A stretch of 64,000 nucleotides of DNA, taken from NCBI GenBank assembly GCA_036852015.1, contig JAANDG010000400.1:1-64000 (forward strand), read 5' to 3'. The DNA is from Pelodera strongyloides (Eukaryota > Nematoda > Chromadorea > Rhabditida > Rhabditidae). Of this stretch, positions 1 through 12,200 are shown in pieces (the stretch's first letter is position 1; each line of letters begins with the position of its first letter). The position numbers and the translations under genes are program-made. Under the pieces are notes generated by a model that saw nothing but the letters and a program-made list of their open reading frames with translations, was not told the DNA's origin and did not search any database.

Positions 1-2640
1 GGTGTAGCTATTCTGTTAAAAACGTCATTAGTTACAAACGTTATCTCAAATTTTAATGATGTGTGGTTTGAAGCAATTGTAGTCGATGTTTTTCTTTCCC
101 AACCAGTAAGATTTTGCCTAGTCTATTTTAAGCCAGCATCAGCCCTGGAAAATGTTGTTTCGTTATGTGACTATTTGGCTCAGTTTATAGCTACTGATTA
201 TCCGTGTATTGTAGTTGGAGATTTTAATTTGCCTTCAATTAATTGGTCAGAATATGTTGCTAGTGGTACAGGCCCTTCCCTATTTCTAGAATTTTGTCGT
301 TCAGCAAATATGAGTCAGTTGTTAAGTTTCCTACTCGTAAGAACCATTGTCTTGATTTGGTCCTTTCTTCCGACAACATTATACTAGTTCATTAATTTGT
401 ATGCCACCACCACGTAAATGTGACCATTGTGTTCTCTCGTTTGAAATTTGCGTATCGCCTGAAACAAACGTTATCAGGCAGGCCTATGATTTTGGCAAGG
501 GAGATTATCATGCGATTTCAAGGGAGATAACATGTATAAATTGGCCTAATATGCTCAGTATTCACCCAAACGCAAATGAGTTGTACAAATTCTTTGTTTG
601 TTACCTGCATGAACTCATGTTCAGGTACATCCCTCTAAAAAGGTTTCAAAGGAGGTGTCCGTATACCAGGCATATTGAAAATTGCTCCAACAAAAAGAAA
701 GGTTATTTCCTTTGTCAGACAAAATCCTGGTAACAAAGAAAAGTATGAACTCGTTGCACTGGCTGAAAAAGGCTTCTGACAAATATTTAGCAATGTTGAA
801 CGAAAGATTATTCCTCCGGGCAACTAAGTCAGTTGTATAGGTACATACGTTTCGGCACTTCACGTTCTTTTACGAGTAATCATACTGTACCGACTTAGAT
901 AATAATGTCACGTATCCTATCAAAAAGATCAAATGCATTGTTGTGATTTTCAGTCAAAATTTATCAAAGATGACAATATTTCCATAAATAGATAGTCAGT
1001 TTTAGCTAATATTGTTAATTTTCCAAATGTTGTTATTAGTCCCTCAGCAATTATGTCACTTATTGACAAATGGAAGTTTTCGTTTTCACGTTCACCAGAT
1101 AGTTTACCTATGCAAGTGCTTAAAGAGATCAGTGCATCAGTATCCGTTCCGCTTTGTGTCATTTTAATCGATCTTTAATGAGCGGGGAAATTCCTTTCTT
1201 TGGAAATGGTCATGCGTTATTCCATTGCTTAAAGGAAATTCCTCGAATTCTTTGGTTAGTAACTATAGACCGGTCAGTATCACTTGCTTTACGTGCAGAA
1301 TTTTCGAGAAAATTTTGGTTAAATATATATTGGAGTTCGCACATAGCAATAATTTAATTCCCAGGAGCAACATGGTTTTCTAAAGAATCGGTCAAGAGAA
1401 ACAGCTATCCTTTGTGCACTAAATGATTGGACACTCGCAATTGAAAATAATCATCAGGTGGACATAGTGTATTTTGATTTGCAAAGGCTTTTGACCGTGT
1501 TTCTCACAAGAAACTACTTGGAAAACTTAGAACCATGTTGTTTCCTGAGTACATATGTAGATGGATACAAAATTGGCTAGAAGATCGGAAGATGATTGTC
1601 CGTGTTGTAACGCTACTTCTAATGTCGTTGACTGTATAAGTGGTGTGCCACAAGGCTCAGTTTTAGGCCATATACTGTTCACCCTTTTTACAGCAGATCT
1701 CGCTACATGTTTAAGAAATATGGGTATTAAATTCGTTATGTTGCTGATGATATTAAAATCTATAGAGAAATTTCTAAGCCGTCTGATAGAATAGTTTGCA
1801 AAGTGCCATAAATGTTGTTTATGAATGGTCTGAGAAATTTCAATTACCTTTGGCCCCTCATAAGTGTCAATCATTGTACTTAGGCACACGTAATCCCAAG
1901 GTGGATTACATTTGCAATGGTTCTACAATATCGAAGGTAACTGAAATTAAAGATCTCGGTTCATTATAACTGATAATCTAAGTTTACTAAGCATGTTTCG
2001 TTGTTGTAATCAGGCGAGGAAGAGAATGTTTGCACTATTTCGAACTCTCAAAACCCATAAACCAGAATTCTCGTCCTTGCCTACACTTTGTATGTACGTT
2101 CAATTCTCGAATCTGGTTCTGTAGTATTCAACCCTTATAAGAAAAAGGATAAGCTGGCTCTCGAAAGAGTCCAACATATGTTTACTAAGCGTATTTTCAT
2201 GAGATCTCACTTGCTAAGTATAACGAACTCCCTCTAGTAATGAAAGAAATGTTGCTTTAAACTTGGATTCACTAGTAGATCGAAGAAAGAGTGCTGATGC
2301 TAAAATGCTCCGGAAAATATTGGCCGGTAAGTGTGGAATACACTTACAAAAATGTACAAGTTTCGAGTTTTATCACACGTAGAGGTAGATCAAAGGTCAT
2401 ATTCCAGAGTAATAAAATGGTACGCAGACACTCATTCGTACATCGACCCTCGTTAATGATTGAGAACAATCCGACAATATTTTCCCATTCGTAGTCTTCA
2501 GTTATGATCTCCTTTATATTGTTGTATTTCTTTTTGTTCGCTTTTTATGTCTATGTGTATTTTATCGACAAACTGTGCGTGTACATTTTTGTGTGCGTAA
2601 TAAATATTATATACAATTTTGTAAAGCGTGACTTCGGGCG
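1..2640 (+). mobile_element. Decayed non-LTR retrotransposon (LINE), 5'-truncated by the window
   Basis: Remains of the second open reading frame of a LINE, with frameshifts throughout. Near 211-240 the frame encodes GDFNLPSINW, the conserved core of the apurinic-type endonuclease. Around 1640-1700 it encodes GVPQGSVLGHILFTLF, the PQGSVLG block of reverse transcriptase. The catalytic YVADDIKIY box follows in a different frame near 1735-1760, so there is at least one frameshift. A further block reading ERVQHMFTKRIFMRSH (about 2168-2205) matches the region downstream of the catalytic domain in CR1/jockey-like elements. The reading frame ends near 2494, followed by an AT-rich tail with AATAAA near 2599. 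The element is non-functional. The clade (CR1-like) is inferred from layout only. Confidence 0.85.
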
Positions 2641-2699
2641 CGTTGGTCAATTTCATTTTTTATCGTTTATATTTTTTTCGGAAAAAATGTATTTTTCTC

Positions 2700-2850
2700 T
2701 GGACCCTCCTCGCCGAGAGGGTGTCCGGCGGCTATTCGGCGGCTATCCGGCGAGTTCGCCCCGCCTTCAATGATTGTCGCGCCTGCAGACTTCTCTTGTC
2801 GCCGAATAGCCGCCTAAATAGCCGCCCAATAGCCGCCGCGAATATGCCAT
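2700..2850. repeat. GC-rich inverted cluster of GGCGGCTAT units
   Basis: The motif GGCGGCTATTCGGCGG occurs on the plus strand around 2726-2752. Its complement (AATAGCCGCC and close variants) is repeated three times around 2803-2838, with a short spacer. The arms can form an imperfect hairpin. The GC content is far above that of the AT-rich flanks. No coding signal is visible and its function is unknown. Confidence 0.6.
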
Positions 2851-3205
2851 AGAGAACGTAGCACTACTGTCAGTAGGGACCGGAATTCCGGAAGCCCCGC
2901 CCACTTTAACCTTTCTCCACAGTAGGAAATACGCGCATACGATACGACCACCGTTAATTGCGTAAACATAGCTTTAGAAAGGAAATAACACTATTTTTTC
3001 TTCTAAACATTAAAAAACATCTGATCTTTTAAATATCGACAATATTTGAACCATTTCTTGTCGAAACGAAATTATCATGGCAGTTTTAAGAAATTAAGTA
3101 AATAGAGAGCGTGCTTACACTTTTCCACCAGATATATGCAAGATTATGAGGGTTAGGCCAATTTGAAAAATGTGTGCATCAATTGTTTCATGTTTGTTTT
3201 ATATT

Positions 3206-3236
3206 TTAGGGCGGCTTAGAACATGAGCATGCTCGT
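3206..3236 (-). CDS. Proposed terminal exon of the F-box/WD40 gene
   Basis: A 31-base exon after GCTCCCCGAGGCAG that completes AGA from the previous exon, encodes RACSCSKPP and stops at TAA (3208-3206). The phase fits exactly. It is too short for domain evidence. If wrong, reading into the intron after 5942 gives a stop near 5836. Confidence 0.5.
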
Positions 3237-6200
3237 CTGCCTCGGGGAGCAAAGATAAATAAATTAATTTTCGCATTATGAATGTTTTCGGTAATACTCA
3301 CAATAGAAAATATTTAAAGGGATCGGCTCACCTTAGTGCCTGTTTTTTCTGTTTCTTTATTTTCTATAAGGGATAATAAAAATTTGGAATACAAAAAGTA
3401 GTGTTATATTAAATACTCACGAAGATATTGGGATAAAGTGGTGGATCGATCGGCCCGAAATGAAAGTGTAATTGTCCGCCTTGTTTTATCGGACAATTAA
3501 CACTTTTTCATTTCGGCCGATCAATCCCCACTTTATCACCTAATATCTTCGTGAGTATGAAATTTAACACTACTTTTTGAATTCCAAATTTTTATTATCC
3601 CTTATAGAAAATAAAGAAACAGAAAAAACAGACACGATTTGAGGTGAGCCGATCCCTTTAAAGGGATGTGTTCAATAGAAAATAAACTTGTTTTTACGCT
3701 TTAGTCTGATTGTACAAATTAAATTTAAATTTGTTTTACGCTTCGCTTCAAGAGCGTGCACCTTTATTCAAGGGAGTTCAAAGTACAGATTCAGGGTTTG
3801 CAAAGGTAAACTTGAACGAAGATCATAAAAAATTTTCTTGAATGATTCCCTAGGTAACATATTAGGTAAAAAAATGTAAGTATTGATCCTATCGTCCGGC
3901 AAAATGAGTACAACAAGATAATTAAGGAAGCTAAGATATACGGTTGAAACACACTGTTTTGGGCAAAATAAAATGTAGTTTTCATCGTTTATTTTACCTA
4001 AGACAATGAAACGCAGTGTGTGTGTCCAGGAATGCACATCTCTGCAGTCGATTATCCTCTTATTACTATTATTTATATTTATATAATGTGTTACAACGAC
4101 GCTCTGTCCCCAGTGATTCATAATTACATCATTACATGCCCTTTCTTGTGTGACGCGGATAGACTCCGCCCACCTTATTCTAATTTCCCATTTTAGCTTA
4201 TCATTTGTTTGAACTGGGTTTGTTCGTTCCGTATCCACGTTCTTTATAATGTAACTTCGATTAGTTAAACCTGTTTCTTCTTACTTATTATTATGATTCT
4301 ATATATTGTAAACTATTTACTGTAATTGTTCACCACTCAACACACGGTCCGTGACAGTGTGTTTCAGCCATAGCTCTTACAATTAACTTCCTTATCTTAT
4401 CTTATCTTGTTGTACTCATTTTACCGGACAATCGGATCAATACTTACCTTTTGTTTTACCAAATATCTTCCTTAGGGAATAATTCAAGAAATATGTTTTA
4501 TGCTCTTTGTTTAAGTTCACCTTTGTACAATCAAGCTAAAGCATAAAAAACAGGGTGATTTCTAGTGAACCCATCCCTTTAAAGGGATGGGGACAATTCA
4601 AATAAATAGCCCCTTTGTTTATTTTTTCTATTTATTGTACTTCTCAAATAATCACTTCCTATACAGAAAGTTTCCATATGAAGGATCCCAGAGTTTGTAA
4701 TTTACCATATTGGATAGAGTTGATATGAATTCCCCATTCAATTCGACTGCTGGTACACTGTAGCCGACAGGAAAATAATGCTACAGTGAAAAAGTTGGGG
4801 AGAAATAACACTCTAACTTTGTTGGTATCTCCACATCCTTATTAGTCTTTATCTCTCTCTGCCTATAGCGCAGGAATAAAATAGGGATTCATATCAGCTA
4901 TATCAAATGTCAGCAAACTGCAAACTTTGGGATCCTTAATTTGGAAACTTTTTCTAGGAAAGGGACAGGATCACTAGGATGTGCACCTTTTTAAATATTT
5001 TCTATTGAATGTATTCCCGAAAAGATTCAAAATGCGAAAATTACATTTAGTTAAAAGGGGTTCACTAGGATTTGCACCTTTTTAAAGGGATGGGGTCAAT
5101 TCAACTCGCCCCTTTGTTTATTTTTATATCGTTGTACACCATAAAGGGATCGGCTCACCTTAAATTGTGTCTGATTTTTTGTTTCTTTATTTTCTATAAT
5201 TGATAACATAAATTTGGAATACAAAAAGTAGTGTTCTATTTCAATACTCACGAAGATATTAGGTGATAAAGTGGCGGATTGATCGGTCCGGGTTGCAAAA
5301 AGGGTAATTGTCCTACACAAATAAGGCAGGACAATTACCCTTTTTGCATTCCGGACCGATCAATGCACCACGTTATCACCTAATATCTTCGTGAGTATTG
5401 AAATAGAACACTACTTTTTGTACTCCATATTTTTATTATCCCTTATAGAAAATAAAGAAACAAGAAAAACGGACGCAATTTAAGGTGAGCCGATCCCTTT
5501 AAAGGAAGAGGCGCACGAGGAAATAGTTTTCCTCAATTTGCTTCAGAATGTCCGGAATTTCAGAAATATTACTGTGAAACCCGCATTTCCTAAAGCCTAG
5601 AACTTGCAGAGTTATTCCCCGGCAAACAGTTCGGTCAGGTACCGTAGTGAGTAAGGTTAAAATACGTTTTTTACGGTTGATATCCGTCCATGATCAATAT
5701 TTCTCTTCATAATAATTGTTAAACGAATGAAGAACATTCCTACGATTATAACTAAGCATTTCCACTACTGTAGTGCCTAAAAGAGCAAAAATTGATTCTA
5801 ACTACGGTACCTGGCCGAACAGTGGGCCTCTCCCTTTAAGTGTTATGTTTTATCCCTGAACTTCCTTGACAGTGTGATTGTGTGATACATAATAAAGTGA
5901 TAAATACGTTTAGAAAAGGAAACGGAAAGCAAAGTACACACCTGTGGTTGTAACATTGCAGCAGTTCATCGGACCAATTCAACCTGATGGACACATTACG
6001 ATCGGGTGCTAATACTCTGTCAAATGTGTGCTCTTGAACAGGTCTATCGAGTCTGCGAAGATCAACAGTTACCAGTTGGTCTGTGAATGCCAAATACACA
6101 TGCGTCCCCTGAAATTAAAACAAAAGAAATACATATCCATCAGCACACCCAAAAATGTGTTTCTACTAGGTTTGGAGGAAATCGAGTATATCAAGACCAC

Positions 6201-9200
6201 ACCCCTAAAGGGATGTGTCCACTAGCAACAACCTCGTTTTTTATGCTTTAGTTTGCTTGTGCAGAGGTAACCTTTAATAAAGAGTATAAAGAATATGTGT
6301 GGATTGTTACGTCGGGAAGATATTAGGGAAAAAGGGTAAGTTTTGACCGCATTAACCAACAAATGGTGCAAAAAAAAAGAGTAACTTAGAAACAAAAGAA
6401 AATTGGCTGAAACACACTGTTTCGAGAAAAATAAACTGTAGGTTTTATCGTTTATTTTGCAACTGTGGAACAAAGTCAAAGTGTGTTTCAGCTAATTTTC
6501 TTGTGTTCCTAAGTTAGTCTCTTTTCAACTAAAATTATATTTTTTCTTGCAGAAATAATCGCCATGAAAAGATCTGCAAGTTGATGTGGAGGGTTTTTGT
6601 GAATTCTGCATTTTTTTTTTACTTACAATGTGGCGTGATTAAAATTAAAGGCGCAAGTATTCTCAATTCTTGTGTTAAAGCCGCGTTCGAGTTGGGAGAA
6701 TGGAATTCCGGAAGTCCACCGTTCGAGATTGGACACCGGAAACGTAAATGGTTTTCCGCTATTTAGCCCCAACCGTCGGGGTCAAGCATCATTTTTGACT
6801 CCAACAATATAATCCCACAACGATTCCACTAACGGTATTTTTGCCTTTCCACGCACGTTTACGCGTCCATCTCGCACGGCGGAACTCCGGAATTCCACCA
6901 ACTTTTCCCCAACTCGAACGCGGCTTAAGGGCGCGTTCGGGTTGATATGCAAATTCATACTGTGTATTTTTGCTTTCTCAAAGCATTACATCCTTTCGGA
7001 AAGTTCTACTCCGAACGATAAATTTGCATGTTTTCCTTTCGGATAGAGCAACCCGAAAACGCCTTAAATCTTCCACGTTACCGCAACGTGGCTGCGAAAA
7101 CCGCTACCCCACCGTTGTAGATGGCTAACCCATTATTGTAGATGAGTACCCCATTTTACAAAGCTACCCCAGGATATTGATGTTTATTTTAGTTTACTAC
7201 CCCACCGTTGTAGATGACTACCCCACCGTTGTAGATGGCTTCTTGGGGTACTATTTTTCTTACTTCGAAAATAATTGGGGTAGTATTTTACATGGGGTAG
7301 TATTTTTTTATCTGATGTAGTATTTATTTTTTCTGGGGTAGTCATCTACAATTCTACCGTAGGCAGTACCCCAAAAACTGTTAAAGGCGGGTTTCTGGAT
7401 TGTAAACGATTAAAGGTCCAAAAGAATCAGTCAACATAGCTTAAATCCATATCAAGAAGCATTCAGGCAGTTTTAGCTCAGAAACGCATTTTTGTCCTCA
7501 GAATACGGAGTATTTCTGAGGATCTTCTTTTGCTAATTTCTTCCTCGGTTTTGCGTTTTATGCAAAACGTTCTCGCAGCCACATTGAGGAATCCGGGAGA
7601 TTTATAACCGAGAAATTAAGAAAAACTTTATATACGTGGGCCTATGCCTTTAATATAATTTAAAAATTTTTTTTTTATATTTAATGCTGAAAATCATCTT
7701 GCTTGGGCTTTTGGGCACGCTTAATTAGTAGCTGCACTATAGTCCTATAGTTCCTCCAAACCAAATAGAAACAAGTTTTTGGCCCCTGCTTCAATACTTG
7801 TGGCGCGAAGTTTTTAGGGGTTTGTACCCTAATTTACCTGAAACTTGAGTTTTTTGCTGAAAGCTTTGGTGTCTGGGTTTCTGGCCATCCCCGATTTGTT
7901 AGAATGATTGCTTTTCTCAAAAAGTGTTTTTTTTTCGCAAAGTAGGGCTCGAGTTGGGGCCCGGTTACTTATGACGCACTGTAGAAACGGAACGGTAAAT
8001 AGAATATAGACACTAAATGCGCAATAAGAATTAGGAACGGGTGGGAAAAGAAATGAACAAACATGTCATGAAAATCATGAATGGTGTCACCCTGATTCGA
8101 AGCTTATCTTATACGAGGATTTTTGGGCCTTATGTGCACGACGACCACAGTCTACAGCTTTGTCGGTACAGAAACAGACCTAGGCTCAAGCGACTTTTCA
8201 CTTCGATGTTTTCCTAGAACGGTCTGTATGCTGATAGGATAGGAGTTTACTAAAGTATCACTTTAGAGAATTAAAGGAGGAGGCTCACGAGCATGAAGTG
8301 TTCAAATAGTTTCCTTATATCGAAAGATGATGGTATTAAATTCCGAAAGACGTGCTTTACAAAGCAAAAGCTTTTAATTGGAAGGAGTAAATCAATATAA
8401 AACTATGATTTCTATAAAAATGTTGGATCGTAGTAAATAGCTGTTTCCATAGTGGGCATGCAAATTTTGTGCTGGCTTGCAAAAGGGCTTGTAAATTTGC
8501 ATGCCCACTAGGGAAATTAGCTATCTGCTACGAACCAACATTTTTATAGAATTTATAGGTTCATTACTCCTGCCAATTAAAAGCCTTTGATTTGTAAAGC
8601 ATGCCTTTCGGAAACTAATACGTCTTCCGATAAAAGGGAACTAGTTGAGCACCTCATTCTCCTGAGCTGGTTGTATGTGGTTGTAGTGTAATTGGTTGTT
8701 GAATATAGATATTTAATGCATTGTTGGATAGATTCAAGGTAAGAGTCGTAATTTCACTACAAAGAGAATTATGAATTTACCTTAATTTCGATTGCTAAAA
8801 GAGGTCTGGTAACTTCGTGTTCTGGTCTAGCGAATCGCCCGATTTCCTGTAAAAGAGTGCATAAATTAAAGGGACAGGCCCATCAAAGTAAACCTATATT
8901 TACGATTTCATGTTGTTTTTATTAGCAGCGTTTATTACAATATATACACACTAATTTTTATCCACATTCACCCCGGGGAACTTTTTTACGACGAGTCCAA
9001 CTTTTAAGGGTACCGTAGCTGCATCAATTAAGTCCTGATAAATCGTTTAATGTTATAACACAGCCAGTAGCACTAAGTATGAGAGAGTATGCTCAATAAA
9101 GAGGCGCAAAGAAAAAACGTCTGCACTACCCGGAAAGCAGGCAACCAGAGCGGATAGGCAACGAGAGGAAGGGCCAGACAACGCTGAGACGCTGAGCTCG

Positions 9201-12200
9201 TCGGAAAAAAGTTCCCCGCGGTGTAAATATACGTTTATTTTGATGGGCCTGTCCCTTTAAAGGAACGCTGTCGACATTTTATCCGTTGTGTGCGTTTTTT
9301 TTGCTATGTATGCCATATTGATAGATTTTTTTGCAGTAAATGTGGATCTGAGTGTATAATTGTGATGAAAAATAGTGTTCCTAGACCCATCTACCGTAAC
9401 CCTGATTAGAGAGTTTCCATTATGAATTTTTTCCACAAAAACAACTGCGTTTGTATCCGATAACCAAAAGTGCCAAATTATCCTGTTTTCCAACAGCCAA
9501 ATTAATTTTTGTATACGTATGCGATATGGAAAATTACATTGACGCTTATCGCTTTGGAAACTAAAATGTAAACGATATTTTATTGCGAAATTTTCGGTAG
9601 CTAATTGACGATAGCTTACTGTGAAACTTTTGAGAGTGAACAATAAATGAAAATCTCCGTTATCATTCACCAGCGGGATGAAGGGCCCGATGGACGCTTC
9701 CCCGGCTGGAAGAATTCTCTACCTTCCCAAGGAGTTATAGCGCAGCAGGCTCACTGCACTGATTATTGCATATTTCATTTCCATTGTCCATTACGGAAAA
9801 CTCTATGAAAAATCTTCGTTTCCGACTTGACGACAATAAACTCTTCTCCTTTGTAAGATGCCAAAAAAATAGTTACCCCCTCCTCCCCCCTCCCGTAAAA
9901 ACACAGTTTTATCTAATTTATGTCAGGAAATTTCATTGAAGCAATTTATCTAACCGTGATCACAAACACCAAGCCAACGGTCGAATTTTCTTTCTGCACT
10001 GGGACTACCCTCCCGAACAACGTGTGACACGTGTGTGACGTGTGACAACAAGGACTAAACTTTTTTTAATTCATTTTTTACATAACACGCATGCATTATA
10101 ACATTTGGTAGTCATAGCCCATAGCATACCCTGACTTCACATGAAAGCGAAATAATTGCCGAAGCAACAGAAAAACCGTCCTTGGCTCATCACGAAACGT
10201 TCGCCTGTGTGTATCGGCCGCGTGCGGTTGCACTCTCCGCGTCTCACACCAACCTGTCCTATACCATCGATCCAACTATCACACCTATTTGCCTATTTCC
10301 CGACCAGATAATTCTATTCGCCAATTCATTCAATCAACTATCGCCGAAATATCCACTGAATTGAAGACATTTATTCGTGAAGAAACCGAAAAAAAGTTAA
10401 GGACCAAGTTATCGTCTAGAACTTGGAGGAAACGAACGGGTGAGTATTGAGTTTGATATTATATCCAAAATCATGTCTCTCGCAAAGTACTCACCCGGTT
10501 CGTTTAATATTATCGGCCGCATGGGCAATCCAAGGTCAACCCCTCGGCCTATTCTTTGTTCAATGAATGCCGGTTTTTGCTTGCCCTATTTTAAGGATCT
10601 CGCTCAAAAGCTGAAGAACACTCCTGAGCTGGCTCATCTGAATGTACGCCGTGGCGAGACGCCCAGACAACGTCGCCGCCAAGAAGCTCGACAACTTGAT
10701 CAAACTACAGACGAGCCAAAGACGTCATCGCCCCCTTCGACCCCACGAGCAATTGAAGAACCCCGCGAGACACAAACCGAACAATTGTCAACCACACCCC
10801 AATTGCCACAATCTCCCCTCGAGGCAGATGAAGTGTCCATATGTGAACAGTACGGGATTACCCTCATGTAGAAAAAACACTATGGAGGGCGCGTTTAAAG
10901 GGTGAGGTCCACCTCAGAAAACCAAAAAGTTATTATTTTTATTTTCAACGAAATATGAGCAAAACATGGCCCTCTCTGAGTACTGCAGAATACGGTAGTC
11001 TGGTACCTTTTTTACTTTTTGGCTGTGAGGAATTTTTTTTTTTTCGAAAAATTCCAAAATAACTACGGAATCATACAAAATGACGAAGACGGGATTAAAT
11101 ATGGTTTGCTTATGCCCTGTCCATGTTTGCGAATCGCACTTGCGAAAATGACAAATGCCTGTCCATGTTCAGGCCATTTTACATGAATGTCAAATGCCTA
11201 CCGTAACCCATGCGAATGACGCGTTTGACATAGTCCCGCAACGAAAGTGTATCAGATCCGTACTAGATGCGTACTATTTGAAATAGATCAGTACTATTTT
11301 GAAATAGATCCATACTAGATGCAAAGTCGCTGCGGGACCTTGTCAATGACATTGACTCGAACATGGACAGGCATTTGTCATTTTCACAAGTGCGATTCGC
11401 AAACATGGGCAGGGCATTAGCTAGGCAAATAAAATAAAACGCATGGTTTAAAAAAGCAACAGACGCACAGTCAAATCCCGCCCGTTTTAGTTCCCAAACA
11501 ACGGTGGCGACAGCGCGGTTTATCATGCACCCCACTGACCCCACCCACCCCTATCAACGCCTACCGTAATAATGGTACCAAAGGGCTTTTTTTGCGCAGT
11601 ATTTCGTTGAAAATAATTTTCTGTGAAATTTGTTTTAGTTTTTCTGGTAGTTTAAGACACGAGGAATCTAATAAAAATAATAACTTTTTGGTTTTCTGAG
11701 GTGGACCTCTCCCTTTAAGATTGGCGAAAGAAAAAAAAATCCATTTTCGGCCGTTCAGGATGGACGAAAAGAAATTGTTTGAAAGACAATGCAAAAATAA
11801 GACACGCAGACAAACCCCGAAAAAAATTACTGCATTTTTTCATTTTCCCTTAGTATTAAAAATTTTATTTCCGGCCATCCTGAAACGGATTTTTTTCTTT
11901 CTTTTGCCGATCTTAAACGCGCCCTGCGGCCAAGAAAAACAATCCGGTGGCAGAATTAAATGTCACATGTTGTATAGGTCCGGTCTAAATCAACCTAAAT
12001 CAAATTATATTAAATTATACATTATGCTCAAGCTTATCTTTGTTTTCTCTAGTATATGTATTCATACTCGTAAGTAGTGAAGGACTTGAACCCTTTACTC
12101 TGTCGGTTTACCATTTCGTTGCTGTATGCATTTCACGCTATCTCTTTATGTGTTGCTTAAATAAACCATTATATATAAACGGTTTTATGAAAAAACCATC

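Noticed and set aside
9257..9720. Single long minus-strand exon ending in YIAKKTHTTDKMSTAF
   Set aside because: The stop is created by a hairpin element. Short spliced exons inside and beside it join neighbouring blades in phase, which is a better explanation.
10440..10871. 143-codon plus-strand frame as a complete gene
   Set aside because: It starts inside what looks like an intron-like block, the first 50 residues have no protein-like character, and no splice joins the convincing parts in phase.
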